64,000 bases of DNA from an uncultured Bacteroidia bacterium (GCA_938005475.1 CALLNY010000018.1:36221-100220), one strand, 5' to 3'; shown: positions 45,788 through 56,154, numbered from the stretch's first letter. Numbers and translations are program-made. The notes: a model not told the origin generated them from the sequence alone.

Positions 45788-46093
45788 TTATTTTAATTTT
45801 TTTAATACAGCAGTTTTTTCGTAACCATCATCTTGAAAGGAGACTAACTCATTCTCGGTTTTTCTGACCCAAGCGTTTATATCCTGTTTAAAAGCAGGAT
45901 CGGTAGCTTTTACGATAAGAGTATCTCCTACATTCATAGACTTAAATCTTGTAGAAATTTTTATTATCGGCATAGGGCAATTCATATTTCTGCAGTCTAA
46001 TAAATTGGGTTTCGTATCATTTTCTAATGATTTCTGAGTAATTGCAACGCTTTTAGCCTTTAATCCGAACAATTTTTTAAACCAGTTTAGCAT
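45788..46093 (-). CDS. TusA-family sulfurtransferase
   Basis: A 101-residue small sulfur carrier. After a roughly 28-residue N-terminal extension (LNWFKKLFGLKAKSV, amphipathic and basic), the TusA fold has LDCRNMNCPMPIIKIS, with the catalytic Cys of the CPxP motif. VGDTLIVKATDPAFKQDINAWVRK and a final strand follow. TusA passes persulfide sulfur to partners such as DsrE-type proteins, which the next gene encodes. The N-terminal extension may attach it to the membrane. A -7 box (TATTTTTG on the minus strand) lies 21-28 bases upstream. Confidence 0.88.
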   Translation of the reverse strand: MLNWFKKLFGLKAKSVAITQKSLENDTKPNLLDCRNMNCPMPIIKISTRFKSMNVGDTLIVKATDPAFKQDINAWVRKTENELVSFQDDGYEKTAVLKKLK

Positions 46094-46113
46094 ATACTTA
46101 GTAAGTTAGATAC

Positions 46114-46121
46114 CAAAAATA
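46114..46121 (-). promoter_or_regulatory. candidate -7 box of the tusA-dsrE pair
   Basis: TATTTTTG on the minus strand (complement of 46114-46121) matches TAnnTTTG, about 20 bases before the tusA-like start. No clear -33 TTG is found at the normal distance. Confidence 0.42.
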
Positions 46122-46246
46122 GATTAGATTATTTTATTTAGGATAGGTTAGGTGATGATAAAATAGATATATGATTGATTATCAAAGTTTTAAAAAAATT
46201 AAAAATTGTTAATTTATGGAATACTAAAATATTAAAGCGTAAGATT

Positions 46247-47626
46247 TTATTTAGCAAACAGTTCCAGTAATTTTGCAGTACTCCACAAAGCTCCCCAATT
46301 AGATTTTAAATATTTTTGCCAGGTAGCCCATAATTTTAGCTGATTATTTAGTAAGGAATTCTCACGAATGATGACCGATAAAATATTAGATTCGCCAATT
46401 TGAAAACGCTGAAATTCACCATCTAATAATCTTTGGTAGTTAGTTATAGCAGCTTGGACATCTAACAATTGTTGTTGTAAAAGTTGATAATTTTCGTAAT
46501 AAGCGAGAAATTTATTTTTAAGTTCTATACGTTTAAGTTGAAGGGTGAAGTCATTTTCTTGAATTTTGATATTGGCAAAGCCGAGGTCAGCACGTTCTTT
46601 TCGTAGGAATAGGGGTATAGAGAATTTAATACCTGCTTTGTAGGATTCATACAAGGGATAATTAGGGATTTTATCCAGACGGGAGGGGTAGGTTAAGAAG
46701 TTGTATTCTACTAAGGTTTTCGGTAAAAGTTTAGAAATTTTGAGTTTCCGTTCTAGTTGTAGTTGTAGAGCTTTTGCTTGATATTTTTGAATGTAGGGGT
46801 GTTGGTCTATCCATTCAAGGTTATTGTTCAAGGGTTGAAGTGGAAGGGAGTTAATGGATTGGGGTATTAAATTTTGATTAAGCTCAAGGGGAGTCATATC
46901 ATCGTTCCATAAGAAATTAGCGACGGCGTAACGAGTATAATTCAAGAAAACAGCGTTTTCACGGGCTTCAATTTGTCTATTTACGAGATTGTTGTAGGCG
47001 TCGGTAGTATCGAGTTCTGAGGCGAAGCCATTTTCAAATTGGGCAAGGATAAATGTTCTTCTTTTAGAAGCGATTTCAATAATTTGTTGATACTGTTGAG
47101 CTTGTTGATAGGCTAATGCCCAATCTAGGTAAGCAATAGTGGCATCAAAAAGTAAATCATTCAGAATGATGAGCCTGTCAGCATCAGCCATTTTACTTAC
47201 GGCTTTAGCAATTTGGACAGCGTTTTTTCGGGCATCTAAAATCAAAGACTGCGTAACTGGGACCGAAATACCCAACGAAAAAAGCCCTTCCATAGGAGTA
47301 TAAAATTCAGGATTTAATTTTGTGCCATAATTTCGTTCCCATGAACTTTTTATATCAAAGTTCCACCATATAGGGACGGTAAAATCCGCAAATTGATTAA
47401 AATAATAAGTTTTTGCATCAAAGGATTTGATTTTGTTTTGATAATTTAGGGAAGGGTCAAAGTTTGCTTTTGCTTCACGGATAAATAAATTACCTCTTAT
47501 AGTTTGCAAATTAGCGGCTTTTGCAACTGGGTGATAATTAAGCACATAATTTATGTATTGCTGGAACTCTAATACACTTTGAGCATTTAGGGAGGAGAAA
47601 CAGCAAAATAATAACAATAATCTCAT
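46247..47626 (-). CDS. TolC-family outer membrane efflux/secretion channel
   Basis: A 459-residue protein with a signal peptide (MRLLLLFCCFSSLNAQ). It has two repeats of long helices separated by beta strands. The first holds FREAKANFDPSLNYQNKI-like and LFSLGISVPVTQSLILDARKNAVQIA segments, the second AGIKFSIPLFLRKERADLGFANIKIQ, the usual strand-turn-helix pairs of TolC proteins. It forms the outer membrane exit of the tripartite system whose adaptor and ABC transporter are encoded directly before it. Its start shares one base with the adaptor's stop. Confidence 0.88.
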   Translation of the reverse strand: MRLLLLFCCFSSLNAQSVLEFQQYINYVLNYHPVAKAANLQTIRGNLFIREAKANFDPSLNYQNKIKSFDAKTYYFNQFADFTVPIWWNFDIKSSWERNYGTKLNPEFYTPMEGLFSLGISVPVTQSLILDARKNAVQIAKAVSKMADADRLIILNDLLFDATIAYLDWALAYQQAQQYQQIIEIASKRRTFILAQFENGFASELDTTDAYNNLVNRQIEARENAVFLNYTRYAVANFLWNDDMTPLELNQNLIPQSINSLPLQPLNNNLEWIDQHPYIQKYQAKALQLQLERKLKISKLLPKTLVEYNFLTYPSRLDKIPNYPLYESYKAGIKFSIPLFLRKERADLGFANIKIQENDFTLQLKRIELKNKFLAYYENYQLLQQQLLDVQAAITNYQRLLDGEFQRFQIGESNILSVIIRENSLLNNQLKLWATWQKYLKSNWGALWSTAKLLELFAK

Positions 47627-49002
47627 TATTTTTTATCTTTGTTCTTATTTTTATCTTTTTTATCTTTATCTTTTTTAAAGGAGCCATCATAAAAATCTGG
47701 GGGAAATCCATTAAAGATACGCCAAAGTTCCCACCAGATAGGAACATCCTTGAGCATAGTCCAAGTGATTGCGCCGGAGCCAACTTTAAGAGCCCTGGGC
47801 CAGGGTTGGTCTGTGGAATCTGGGACAACAAGCACTCTAAATTTACCTTCTTTGTTAACAATAGGGTCATAAGTAAAAATTTTACCACCGAAAGTACCGA
47901 ACGAGGCGTTAGGCCATCCTGAGAAAACAAACGCAGGCCATCCATCAAACTGAATTCTTACTTCAGCATCTACTACTATCAAAGGGATATCGTAAGCACT
48001 TACAAACATTTCAATAGCAGGCTGATAATCTAATGGTAAAATCGTTAATAAAGTTTCTCCTTCTTTAATAACTTCTCCAATACCGGTCTTATAAAGTTCA
48101 GAAATATAACCATCTTGTGGACTGAGGATATAGTAATTGGCTTGCCTTAATTCGTAATTGGTGAGTTGATTTTGAAGTTTAGCAATTTCAGCTTCCGCTT
48201 GAAGTTTATCAGAAACAGCGGACTGTTTTTCGGATTCTGCTTTGAATAAATCTTTATTATATTGAGCGCGTAGCGCATCTAATTCTATTTTTGCATTTTC
48301 TAATTCATTTCTACTTTGAAGTAATTTATTGGATTGAGCAATGACTTTTGATTGGGTTTCACGATATTTTAATCTACGAGTCTCAAGGTCATTTAAAGAA
48401 ACTATTCCTTGTTTGTAAAGTTGTTCTTGCCTATTTAAGCGTTCTTGTGCAATCTGGGCATCTAATTCAACGGCTTTGAGGTCTGCGGAGTCCGATGCTA
48501 CTTTCATGAATGCTTGTTTTAATTTATTTTCTGCTTGTTCCAATTTAAGATTTAGCCCCTGCTGTATCATTTGAATTTGATTGTTATAGAAATTGATTTT
48601 ATTTTCATAGGCAATAAGAGAAGCTTGTTTAGCTTGGAGTTGCTGGCGTGTTCTTTGCAATAAAGCGGGGTCCCAATAAGCATCTTTAACCTCCGCTAAA
48701 TGAACTAGGGTATCTCCTTTTTTGACTTTCTGCCCTTCCCTTACATACCATTCAATAATTCTTCCGCCCACAATAGCATTGATATTTTGAGGCTTTTGAT
48801 TAGGATAAAGGGAGGTAATTTTACCGTAACCGTCAATAGTTTGTGTCCATGGCATAAATAACAGTAGGATTGCCACCGTTACTACAATCAAAAAATACCG
48901 AATCATCTTCATCCCTAATTCGGCTTTGTAAATTTTTTGGAATGATAGGTAATCGCTTGGATTGACTAAAACTTCTTTATCGTTATCCGAAATGTTTAAC
49001 AT
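47626..49002 (-). CDS. HlyD-family membrane fusion (adaptor) protein
   Basis: A 458-residue periplasmic adaptor. The cytoplasmic N terminus, one membrane helix (YFLIVVTVAILLLFMPW, about 36-52) and the biotinyl-lipoyl half-motif GYGKITSLYPNQKPQNINAIVGGRIIEWYVREGQKVKKGD (key: GGxI, EGQxVKKGD) come first. A long alpha-hairpin follows (about 105-275, Gln/Lys-rich coiled coil), then the second lipoyl half YILSPQDGYISELYKTGIGEVIKEG. A Lys/Asp-rich tail (KKDKDKKDKNKNKDKK) ends it. It bridges the inner membrane ABC protein to the TolC channel. The operon order ABC-HlyD-TolC is that of type I secretion. Confidence 0.9.
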   Translation of the reverse strand: MLNISDNDKEVLVNPSDYLSFQKIYKAELGMKMIRYFLIVVTVAILLLFMPWTQTIDGYGKITSLYPNQKPQNINAIVGGRIIEWYVREGQKVKKGDTLVHLAEVKDAYWDPALLQRTRQQLQAKQASLIAYENKINFYNNQIQMIQQGLNLKLEQAENKLKQAFMKVASDSADLKAVELDAQIAQERLNRQEQLYKQGIVSLNDLETRRLKYRETQSKVIAQSNKLLQSRNELENAKIELDALRAQYNKDLFKAESEKQSAVSDKLQAEAEIAKLQNQLTNYELRQANYYILSPQDGYISELYKTGIGEVIKEGETLLTILPLDYQPAIEMFVSAYDIPLIVVDAEVRIQFDGWPAFVFSGWPNASFGTFGGKIFTYDPIVNKEGKFRVLVVPDSTDQPWPRALKVGSGAITWTMLKDVPIWWELWRIFNGFPPDFYDGSFKKDKDKKDKNKNKDKK

Positions 49003-49008
49003 AAGCTT

Positions 49009-50736
49009 TTAGGAATTAAAGATTTCATTAAAATAAGGCTTATTTTGAATTTTCGCAAAATTACCTTCATCATAAATTTGTCCATCTTTCATTATAAGGA
49101 TTCTATCGCAATTTTTAGCAATTTGGGGATTATGAGAAACGAGAATTAAAGTCCAATTATAATGAGGGCTGGTTAAAGTAGTTACAATTTTATCAAAATC
49201 CGTTTTATTAAAACCATAAACAAGTTCATCCATAACAATAAGTTTAGGTTTTTCTGCGAATGCTCTCGCAAGGACAATTTTTCTTAAAAAACTACTAGGG
49301 AAACGTTTATCTTCAGGTTGCAAAATAGTTTGAAAACCCAATGGTAATTTGAGGATTGACTCCGTTAAATTGACAGCATCAGTAGCCCATAAAAGCGTTT
49401 CTCGGTCTATATTACCTTTGGATAGCATGATATTTTCTTCGATGGTACCATGAAAAATTAGTTCTTTAGAAAGCGAATCCCCGATATAAGAACGTAAACT
49501 TCTTCTATCTAAACTTAAAAAAGCGGCCCCATTGTAATTGACGACTCCCTCATAATCTTCTAATAGACCAGCAATTATAGTAACCAATGTTGTTTTTCCA
49601 GCCCCTGAGAAACCCGCAATACATACTTTCTCGTTCGGTTTAATATCTAAACTAATGCCATTAATTGCAGGAAACTCCGCATAAGGGTATTGATAATACA
49701 AATCACGAATACTGATTTGCATGCCTTTATCCGTGTCTTTTTTTTCAAAAGAAATTCCTTCTATTTTTTCTAGGGGTATATCTGTAACATAACCAATCTT
49801 ATCCAAGGCCGTTAGCACGTCGTAGATGATCTCCATAGAGGTAATTAACTTTTCGGTGGAACTCATCACCAAAATAATAACAATCTCTGATGCAACAAAT
49901 TGAGCAACATTGATTTCTTTACTAATAACCAGAAAGGACCCCAGAATTAAAAGCCCAGCCGTTACTAAAATCTTAAAAACAACGATAGTAGAGTATTGAA
50001 AAGCTAAAATTTTAAAGTGTTTTGTGCGATATTCTAAATATTTTTGAGTAAGTTTATCAGTTTTTTCGTTTGCAATGTCTGTACTACCTGCTAATTTAAA
50101 TGTTTCAAGGGTTCTAGCAAGTTCTTCCAACCAGTAAACGATTTCATATTTATATTTTGATTCTTTAATAGAAGATTCCAATCCAAGTGGTCCTGTAAAG
50201 TAGATAATGGCTATAAGAATTATTAACAAGAAGAAGCCAAAAATAACAAAAACGGGATGATAAAATCCTAAAAGGATTAAGCCAAATAATATTTGTAAAA
50301 CTGAAGTAGAAAAATCCATCAGAATTTTAGATAATCCTTTTTGAATGGTCATAATATCAAAAAAACGGTTTACTAATTCGGGGGGATAGTATTTAGCGAG
50401 ATAATCTAATTGCATTCGGGGGATACGATAAGCGAACTCAAAGGCGGCACGCGTGAAGATACGTTGTTGTAGTTTTTCTAGTAGTTGCATTTGAAAAAAA
50501 TTAGTTATACCATAGAAAGCAATACCGATAATAGTAAAAGCAATTAAAGTAATCCATGTTGTGTTGATACGACCACTAGAAATGAGGGACATAATAGCTT
50601 GAATACCAAGTGGTAGAGTTAGGTTGAGCCCTCCCAGAAATATAGCATAAATATAAAGCTTATAAAGAATATCTCTATCAACAAAAATAAGCCGAAAGAA
50701 ACGTTGTAATGGTTTAATGAGATTGTCCGCTGCCAT
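49009..50736 (-). CDS. ABC transporter, fused membrane and ATPase domains, with degenerate signature motif
   Basis: A 575-residue type I-secretion-like ABC protein. Six-helix membrane domain (about 20-310), then ATPase domain (335-575). Walker A GFSGAGKTTLVTI is intact. The signature region reads FPSSFLRKIVLARAFAEKP where LSGGQ-type sequence is expected. Walker B is LIVMDELVYG, with Glu-Leu in place of the usual Glu-Ala-Thr, and the H-loop His is in LVSHNP. ATP binding is likely, but normal head-to-tail signature contact is doubtful. No peptidase domain is present. The first gene of an operon with HlyD and TolC proteins; substrate unknown. Confidence 0.87.
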   Translation of the reverse strand: MAADNLIKPLQRFFRLIFVDRDILYKLYIYAIFLGGLNLTLPLGIQAIMSLISSGRINTTWITLIAFTIIGIAFYGITNFFQMQLLEKLQQRIFTRAAFEFAYRIPRMQLDYLAKYYPPELVNRFFDIMTIQKGLSKILMDFSTSVLQILFGLILLGFYHPVFVIFGFFLLIILIAIIYFTGPLGLESSIKESKYKYEIVYWLEELARTLETFKLAGSTDIANEKTDKLTQKYLEYRTKHFKILAFQYSTIVVFKILVTAGLLILGSFLVISKEINVAQFVASEIVIILVMSSTEKLITSMEIIYDVLTALDKIGYVTDIPLEKIEGISFEKKDTDKGMQISIRDLYYQYPYAEFPAINGISLDIKPNEKVCIAGFSGAGKTTLVTIIAGLLEDYEGVVNYNGAAFLSLDRRSLRSYIGDSLSKELIFHGTIEENIMLSKGNIDRETLLWATDAVNLTESILKLPLGFQTILQPEDKRFPSSFLRKIVLARAFAEKPKLIVMDELVYGFNKTDFDKIVTTLTSPHYNWTLILVSHNPQIAKNCDRILIMKDGQIYDEGNFAKIQNKPYFNEIFNS

Positions 50737-50755
50737 TAATTAAGTCAAGGTTTAG

Positions 50756-50785
50756 CAAAACTAAATAATAATATTATATCTTCAA
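50756..50785 (-). promoter_or_regulatory. promoter of the ABC-HlyD-TolC operon
   Basis: Minus strand TTG (complement of 50783-50785), 19 bases, then TAGTTTTG (complement of 50756-50763) followed by C; 19 bases before the start codon. Confidence 0.62.
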
Positions 50786-50802
50786 CTTATTTGTAAAAAT
50801 AA

Positions 50803-50832
50803 AAAAAGCTGTTCTTCATAGAACAGCTTTTC
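50803..50832 (-). terminator. terminator of groESL
   Basis: GCTGTTCT (50808-50815) pairs with AGAACAGC (50820-50827) around TCAT, extended by the flanking A and T runs. In the minus direction a T-rich run follows. It is about 25-50 bases past the groEL stop. Confidence 0.82.
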
Positions 50833-50853
50833 AAAAATTGATTATTAGTGATT

Positions 50854-52518
<1,665 letters not shown>

Positions 52519-52529
52519 TTAGATTAGAT

Positions 52530-52805
52530 TTAGATGATTGCTAAAATGTCAGATTCACGCATAATAAGATAGTCTGTACCATCAATTTGTATTTCAGTAC
52601 CTGCATACTTGCCATAAAGTACTGTATCCCCAACTTTTACGGTCATAGGTTCATCTTTTTTTCCAGAACCTACAGCTACAACTTCTCCTTTTTGTGGTTT
52701 TTCTTTAACAGTATCAGGAATTATGATGCCTGCAGCAGTAACAGATTCTGCTGATGATGGTTTGATAATTACGCGATCTGCTAACGGTTTAACATTTAAT
52801 GCCAT
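52530..52805 (-). CDS. groS: co-chaperonin GroES
   Basis: A 91-residue cap for the GroEL chamber. [14 protein letters not shown] at the start, the mobile loop region around [23 protein letters not shown], and [15 protein letters not shown] with the final strand [13 protein letters not shown] are typical. I start at ATG 52805 ([10 protein letters not shown]) because an earlier start at 52838 would cover the sigma-54-like promoter region and adds 11 non-family residues. The groES-groEL order is standard. Confidence 0.96.
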   Translation of the reverse strand: MALNVKPLADRVIIKPSSAESVTAAGIIIPDTVKEKPQKGEVVAVGSGKKDEPMTVKVGDTVLYGKYAGTEIQIDGTDYLIMRESDILAII

Positions 52806-52840
52806 ATTATTATGTGGTTTTGTTCTCTGTAAATTCATTA

Positions 52841-52856
52841 AGCTATTTTCGTGCCA
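52841..52856 (-). promoter_or_regulatory. sigma-54-like (-24/-12) promoter upstream of groESL
   Basis: On the minus strand TGGCAC, five bases (GAAAA), TAGCT, which is one mismatch from the sigma-54 consensus TGGCAC-N5-TTGCT, with the required 10 bases between GG and GC. The predicted start lies near 52830, about 25 bases before the groES ATG. No good TAnnTTTG element is seen closer in. Confidence 0.6.
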
Positions 52857-52876
52857 AAAAATTTAATATGAATATT

Positions 52877-52890
52877 TGACAGATATGCCA
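52877..52890 (-). promoter_or_regulatory. TGnCA-N4-TGnCA motif, possible activator or heat-shock site for groESL
   Basis: On the minus strand TGGCA, TATC, TGTCA: a near-palindrome 20 bases upstream of the -24 element. A regulator site is plausible by position only. Confidence 0.35.
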
Positions 52891-53011
52891 TTTTTTTGTG
52901 TTTAATCAATTTCAATATAATTATTTAATTTTTGAATTCTACGTACCACTTGCCTACTTATTTAAAAAGAGATAGCCTTTTTTGTAAAAAAAAAGTATTA
53001 TTGCTATAATG

Positions 53012-53440
53012 TCATTTTGTCAGTAATATTTTAAAGAGGTACAACAAGATTCGTGTGATAAATAAAAAAACCGTAGCCCCTAAACTATCAATGAGAATAT
53101 CCGTGAATTGAGCCGCTCTTCCTGGTACAAAGTATTGATGGATTTCATCGCCAATGGCATAAAAAAAAGAGAATAGCCACGCCAATCCATAAGGTTTATT
53201 AATACTATTCTTAAAAAATCCCCATAAGAAAGTTAAACTTAAAGTTCCAAAAATGACAAAATGCGCTGTTTTTCTGACCCACCAAACGGTATTTTTACCT
53301 AGCCATTGCAATAAATCTATGCCCAACCATTGAAAAAAAGCTATTACTCTGCTATGTTGCAAAGAAGATTCCTCGCTGGGCATTTCAGAGAATAAGTAAA
53401 TCAACAACATCATGAAAATGGAGGGAATAAAGTACTTCAT
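53012..53440 (-). CDS. VanZ-like membrane protein
   Basis: A 142-residue protein with four membrane segments. The family motif is in the third loop: FFYAIGDEIHQYFVPGRAAQFTDILIDSLGA (key residues Asp-Glu-x-x-Gln, Pro-Gly-Arg, Asp). VanZ proteins are small membrane proteins, one of which gives low-level teicoplanin resistance; the general role is not known. In Bacteroidota they often follow gld or cell-envelope genes. Its start overlaps the upstream stop by one base (TAATG). Confidence 0.85.
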   Translation of the reverse strand: MKYFIPSIFMMLLIYLFSEMPSEESSLQHSRVIAFFQWLGIDLLQWLGKNTVWWVRKTAHFVIFGTLSLTFLWGFFKNSINKPYGLAWLFSFFYAIGDEIHQYFVPGRAAQFTDILIDSLGATVFLFITRILLYLFKILLTK

Positions 53441-54180
53441 TAGTTACCAGTGTTGATTTTACAAAACATGGTTCCAAAAGATAAACCAAAATGGACGGAA
53501 GGTAAGAACCCCAATTTTTTATCAAAAATTGGTTGGAAATAAACTGTTGTTTGCTCCTCAGTGTCAAATTTTTTAGAGAAAATAGTTTTGTTTTGGTACT
53601 GAAAACGAAAACCGATTCCACCGTAGAGTTCGTAGGTCCAACCATTAGATTTAAAAGCGTTATAGTGATAAAAACGTTTACCCGTTAAAAGTTTGAGCCC
53701 TAATTGGTATTGGTCTAAACTTTGGTTTGCAAAATAATTCAATTCTTTCATTTTATTTTTTTGATAAATAGAAACATCATTATAAAACTGATAACGAGCA
53801 TAAACTTGCGATGCTACAAAATAATCTACTCTTGGTTTACGTGTTTTGGAGTAATGTTTCCAAGTATACCCACCCAAAAAACCAGAGGAATAAGGAATTA
53901 AAGCTGTTATTTTTTCGTAATTGACTGGATAAAAAAACTCAAAAGTTTTTTTGGATTGATAAAAAGCCAACAATCTATACCCTAAAAAAAATTCTGAAGC
54001 ATTTCTATTTCTGTAACCTTGTTCATAGCTTAACAAAATTTCTCGTGTGAAGAGTTGTCCTATATTGATTTTAAAAGAATGTTGAGGTTTATTGGAGTAA
54101 ACTTGAGCCCAAATAAAAGAATTTGCTGGGCAGAGGCAAGTAAAACATAACAACCCTATTTTGGTGAGGTTTTGTATCAT
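53440..54180 (-). CDS. outer-membrane-type beta-rich protein, hypothetical
   Basis: A 246-residue exported protein, signal peptide to about residue 26 (SFIWAQ). Alternating strands such as HSFKINIGQLFTREILLSYEQGY, WTYELYGGIGFRFQYQNK and a final FLPSVHFGLSFGTMFC suggest a small outer membrane barrel of the DUF3575/OmpA-barrel type. No function is recognised. It sits between gldD and vanZ with 4-base and 1-base overlaps, so it belongs to the gldE-gldD operon and may take part in envelope biogenesis. Confidence 0.62.
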   Translation of the reverse strand: MIQNLTKIGLLCFTCLCPANSFIWAQVYSNKPQHSFKINIGQLFTREILLSYEQGYRNRNASEFFLGYRLLAFYQSKKTFEFFYPVNYEKITALIPYSSGFLGGYTWKHYSKTRKPRVDYFVASQVYARYQFYNDVSIYQKNKMKELNYFANQSLDQYQLGLKLLTGKRFYHYNAFKSNGWTYELYGGIGFRFQYQNKTIFSKKFDTEEQTTVYFQPIFDKKLGFLPSVHFGLSFGTMFCKINTGN

Positions 54181-54737
54181 TTCCAGCGAATAGAACGAAT
54201 TAAATGTTTTACATCTTTTTTGAAGTAATCAATGACAGGCTTAAGGGAGTCATTTTTTAAAGCAGTTTCAAAATAAAAAGAACACATAACGGCATGGCGA
54301 GCAGAATCAGAAAAAAAGAACTGCGCAGAAGTAGGAACTTCGCCGTATATCTCAAAAAAAGTGCCTATTCCATTAGGTTCTTTTATAGGTGTTTCTACTA
54401 TTTCTGATGCTTTTTGCGAATGTTTATAAATCAATCTTCTGTAATCTTCATAGGCACGGGAATAAGTAGTTTTTGAATTTAAGGGTTTATAAGTTATATG
54501 AAATTTACATTCATAACGTGGAATATCAATATCTACCCAGCAAGAATCTATGCGCCTATCGTTAATTTTGCCTAATAAAGGATACTCAAAAGTAAATGGA
54601 CATTCAGGACTACTAAAAATTTGATACTCATGTTCAGGAAATAATATTCTTGGATAGCCTGGTAATTTAGGGCTTGGAATTTCATTACATGCCATCAAAG
54701 AAAAAGCTGTCAATATACTAATTTTCAGTATTTTCAT
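54177..54737 (-). CDS. gldD: gliding motility lipoprotein GldD
   Basis: A 186-residue lipoprotein (signal ending FSLMAC, then NEIPSPKLPGYPRILFPEHEY). It matches GldD in its CPFTFEYP block, DSCWVDIDIPRYECKFHITYKP, DYRRLIYKHSQKASEI, GTFFEIYGEVPTSAQFFFSDSARH and DYFKKDVKHLI. GldD is required for gliding and type IX secretion in Flavobacterium johnsoniae, in the cell envelope. It follows gldE with a short overlap, the arrangement seen in many gliding Bacteroidota. An alternative start at 54746 adds three residues. Its presence fits the T9SS cargo genes at 30-34 kb. Confidence 0.92.
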   Translation of the reverse strand: MKILKISILTAFSLMACNEIPSPKLPGYPRILFPEHEYQIFSSPECPFTFEYPLLGKINDRRIDSCWVDIDIPRYECKFHITYKPLNSKTTYSRAYEDYRRLIYKHSQKASEIVETPIKEPNGIGTFFEIYGEVPTSAQFFFSDSARHAVMCSFYFETALKNDSLKPVIDYFKKDVKHLIRSIRWK

Positions 54738-56070
54738 TCGGTTCAATAATTTTCAAAAATACACTTTCTACAACAAATTCTGATGCATTTTCTACTGTAA
54801 ATTCATAATTTTTAAAGCGAATAATATCTCCTTTTTGTGGGAATCTTCCTAAAACTTCTGATAGTAAACCACTTACTGTTTCTGAATCGCCTTGAACCTC
54901 CTCAAAAAAATTATCTTCGAGCCCCAAATTTTTGCATAAATCAATGATAGGTAGTTTACCATCTAACCAGTAAATCTGTGCATCTATCGGCTTAAAAAGG
55001 ATTTCTTCTTCGTCATATTCATCAGCGATCTCACCAAAAATCTCTTCTAATATATCCTCCAATGAAACTAAACCCGCAGTACCCCCAAATTCATCTACCA
55101 CAATTGCGATATGTAATCTTCGTTTCTGAAATTCAGTCAATAATTTATTGATTTTTATGTTTTCAGGCACGAAAAATGCTGGTCTTATTTTGGAATACCA
55201 ATCTTTTAGGGTACCATTTTTTAGTAAAGGTAAAACATCTTTAACATATAAAATTCCGAGGATATGGTCGGAGTCCTTTTCAATAACAGGTAATCTAGAA
55301 TAACCATACTCATTGATTTTTTCAAGAACTGTTTCAGCAGAATCGTTCTTGTTGATACATTTCATATCAACCCTTGCTGTCATTACTGCTTTGACAGCAA
55401 TATTTCGGAAATTGACTAATCCCTTCAAAATTTCTTTTTCTTCTTTAGGAGAAAACTCGTCAGAGGTGAGTTCAATCGCATGTTTAAGTTCTTCCATAGA
55501 AACTTCAGTGCTCTGAGAAATTTTTTTATTATCCTTGATTATTAATGAGATAGCACTTAAAACGTAGCTGAAAGGATAGAGCAGAAAATAAATTCCTTCC
55601 ATGAAAAGCGTGAAATTTTTTAAAAAGAATTTCTTGTTAGCCGCCGCAAAAACTTTAGGGGTTATCTCCGCAAAAATTAACAAGAAAGAAGTAATTAGAA
55701 CAATATCCAAAAAAGATAACACCCAACTACTCAATTGAATCCATTCTCCTAGATTTTTTAATAAATCATGAGAAAAAAGTACTATTCCAATATTAACAAA
55801 ATTAATTCCGATGAGTATTGTTGCTAAAAATTCATGCGAACGATTTAAATGTTTTAGGATAATACGATTATAGATTGTATCATTTTCTTTTATTTCATCT
55901 ATTTCTTCTCTTTGTAGAGCAAAAAAAGATGTCTCGTAAGCAGAGAAAATAGCTGAAAGTATGGCTAGTACAACTAAAAAAATAAAACTTAACCAAGAGG
56001 CATTGATGAACTCTTGAAAATTCGTTATGATGAGAAATAAATTAAAGTAACTATACGGGTCAGGTTCCAA
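54718..56070 (-). CDS. gldE: GldE, CNNM/CBS/CorC-type membrane protein of gliding motility
   Basis: A 450-residue protein. An N-terminal CNNM (DUF21) membrane domain with three or four helices (about 25-175) and the motif SAYETSFFALQREEIDEI comes first. Two CBS domains follow (about 205-325; VMTARVDMKCI, YGYSRLPVIEKDSDHILGILYVKD and IAIVVDEFGGTAGLVSLEDILEEIFGEI). The C-terminal transporter-associated domain is at about 365-445 (SETVSGLLSEVLGRFPQKGD). Hemolysin-C/MgtE-like architecture. GldE in F. johnsoniae supports GldD function. The conserved DEFGG motif is intact. It is the first gene of the operon and has a candidate promoter 17 bases upstream. Confidence 0.92.
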   Translation of the reverse strand: MEPDPYSYFNLFLIITNFQEFINASWLSFIFLVVLAILSAIFSAYETSFFALQREEIDEIKENDTIYNRIILKHLNRSHEFLATILIGINFVNIGIVLFSHDLLKNLGEWIQLSSWVLSFLDIVLITSFLLIFAEITPKVFAAANKKFFLKNFTLFMEGIYFLLYPFSYVLSAISLIIKDNKKISQSTEVSMEELKHAIELTSDEFSPKEEKEILKGLVNFRNIAVKAVMTARVDMKCINKNDSAETVLEKINEYGYSRLPVIEKDSDHILGILYVKDVLPLLKNGTLKDWYSKIRPAFFVPENIKINKLLTEFQKRRLHIAIVVDEFGGTAGLVSLEDILEEIFGEIADEYDEEEILFKPIDAQIYWLDGKLPIIDLCKNLGLEDNFFEEVQGDSETVSGLLSEVLGRFPQKGDIIRFKNYEFTVENASEFVVESVFLKIIEPNENTEN

Positions 56071-56086
56071 ATTGTCTTTTGCATCA

Positions 56087-56115
56087 CAAAATTAGGAAAT
56101 AATTAACTAATTCAA
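56087..56115 (-). promoter_or_regulatory. candidate promoter of the gldE operon
   Basis: Minus strand TTG (complement of 56113-56115), 18 bases, then TAATTTTG (complement of 56087-56094). It lies between the rplY terminator and the gldE start. Confidence 0.52.
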
Positions 56116-56154
56116 CACCTAAAAGAATAATTTTTTTCCACGAATGTACATAAA

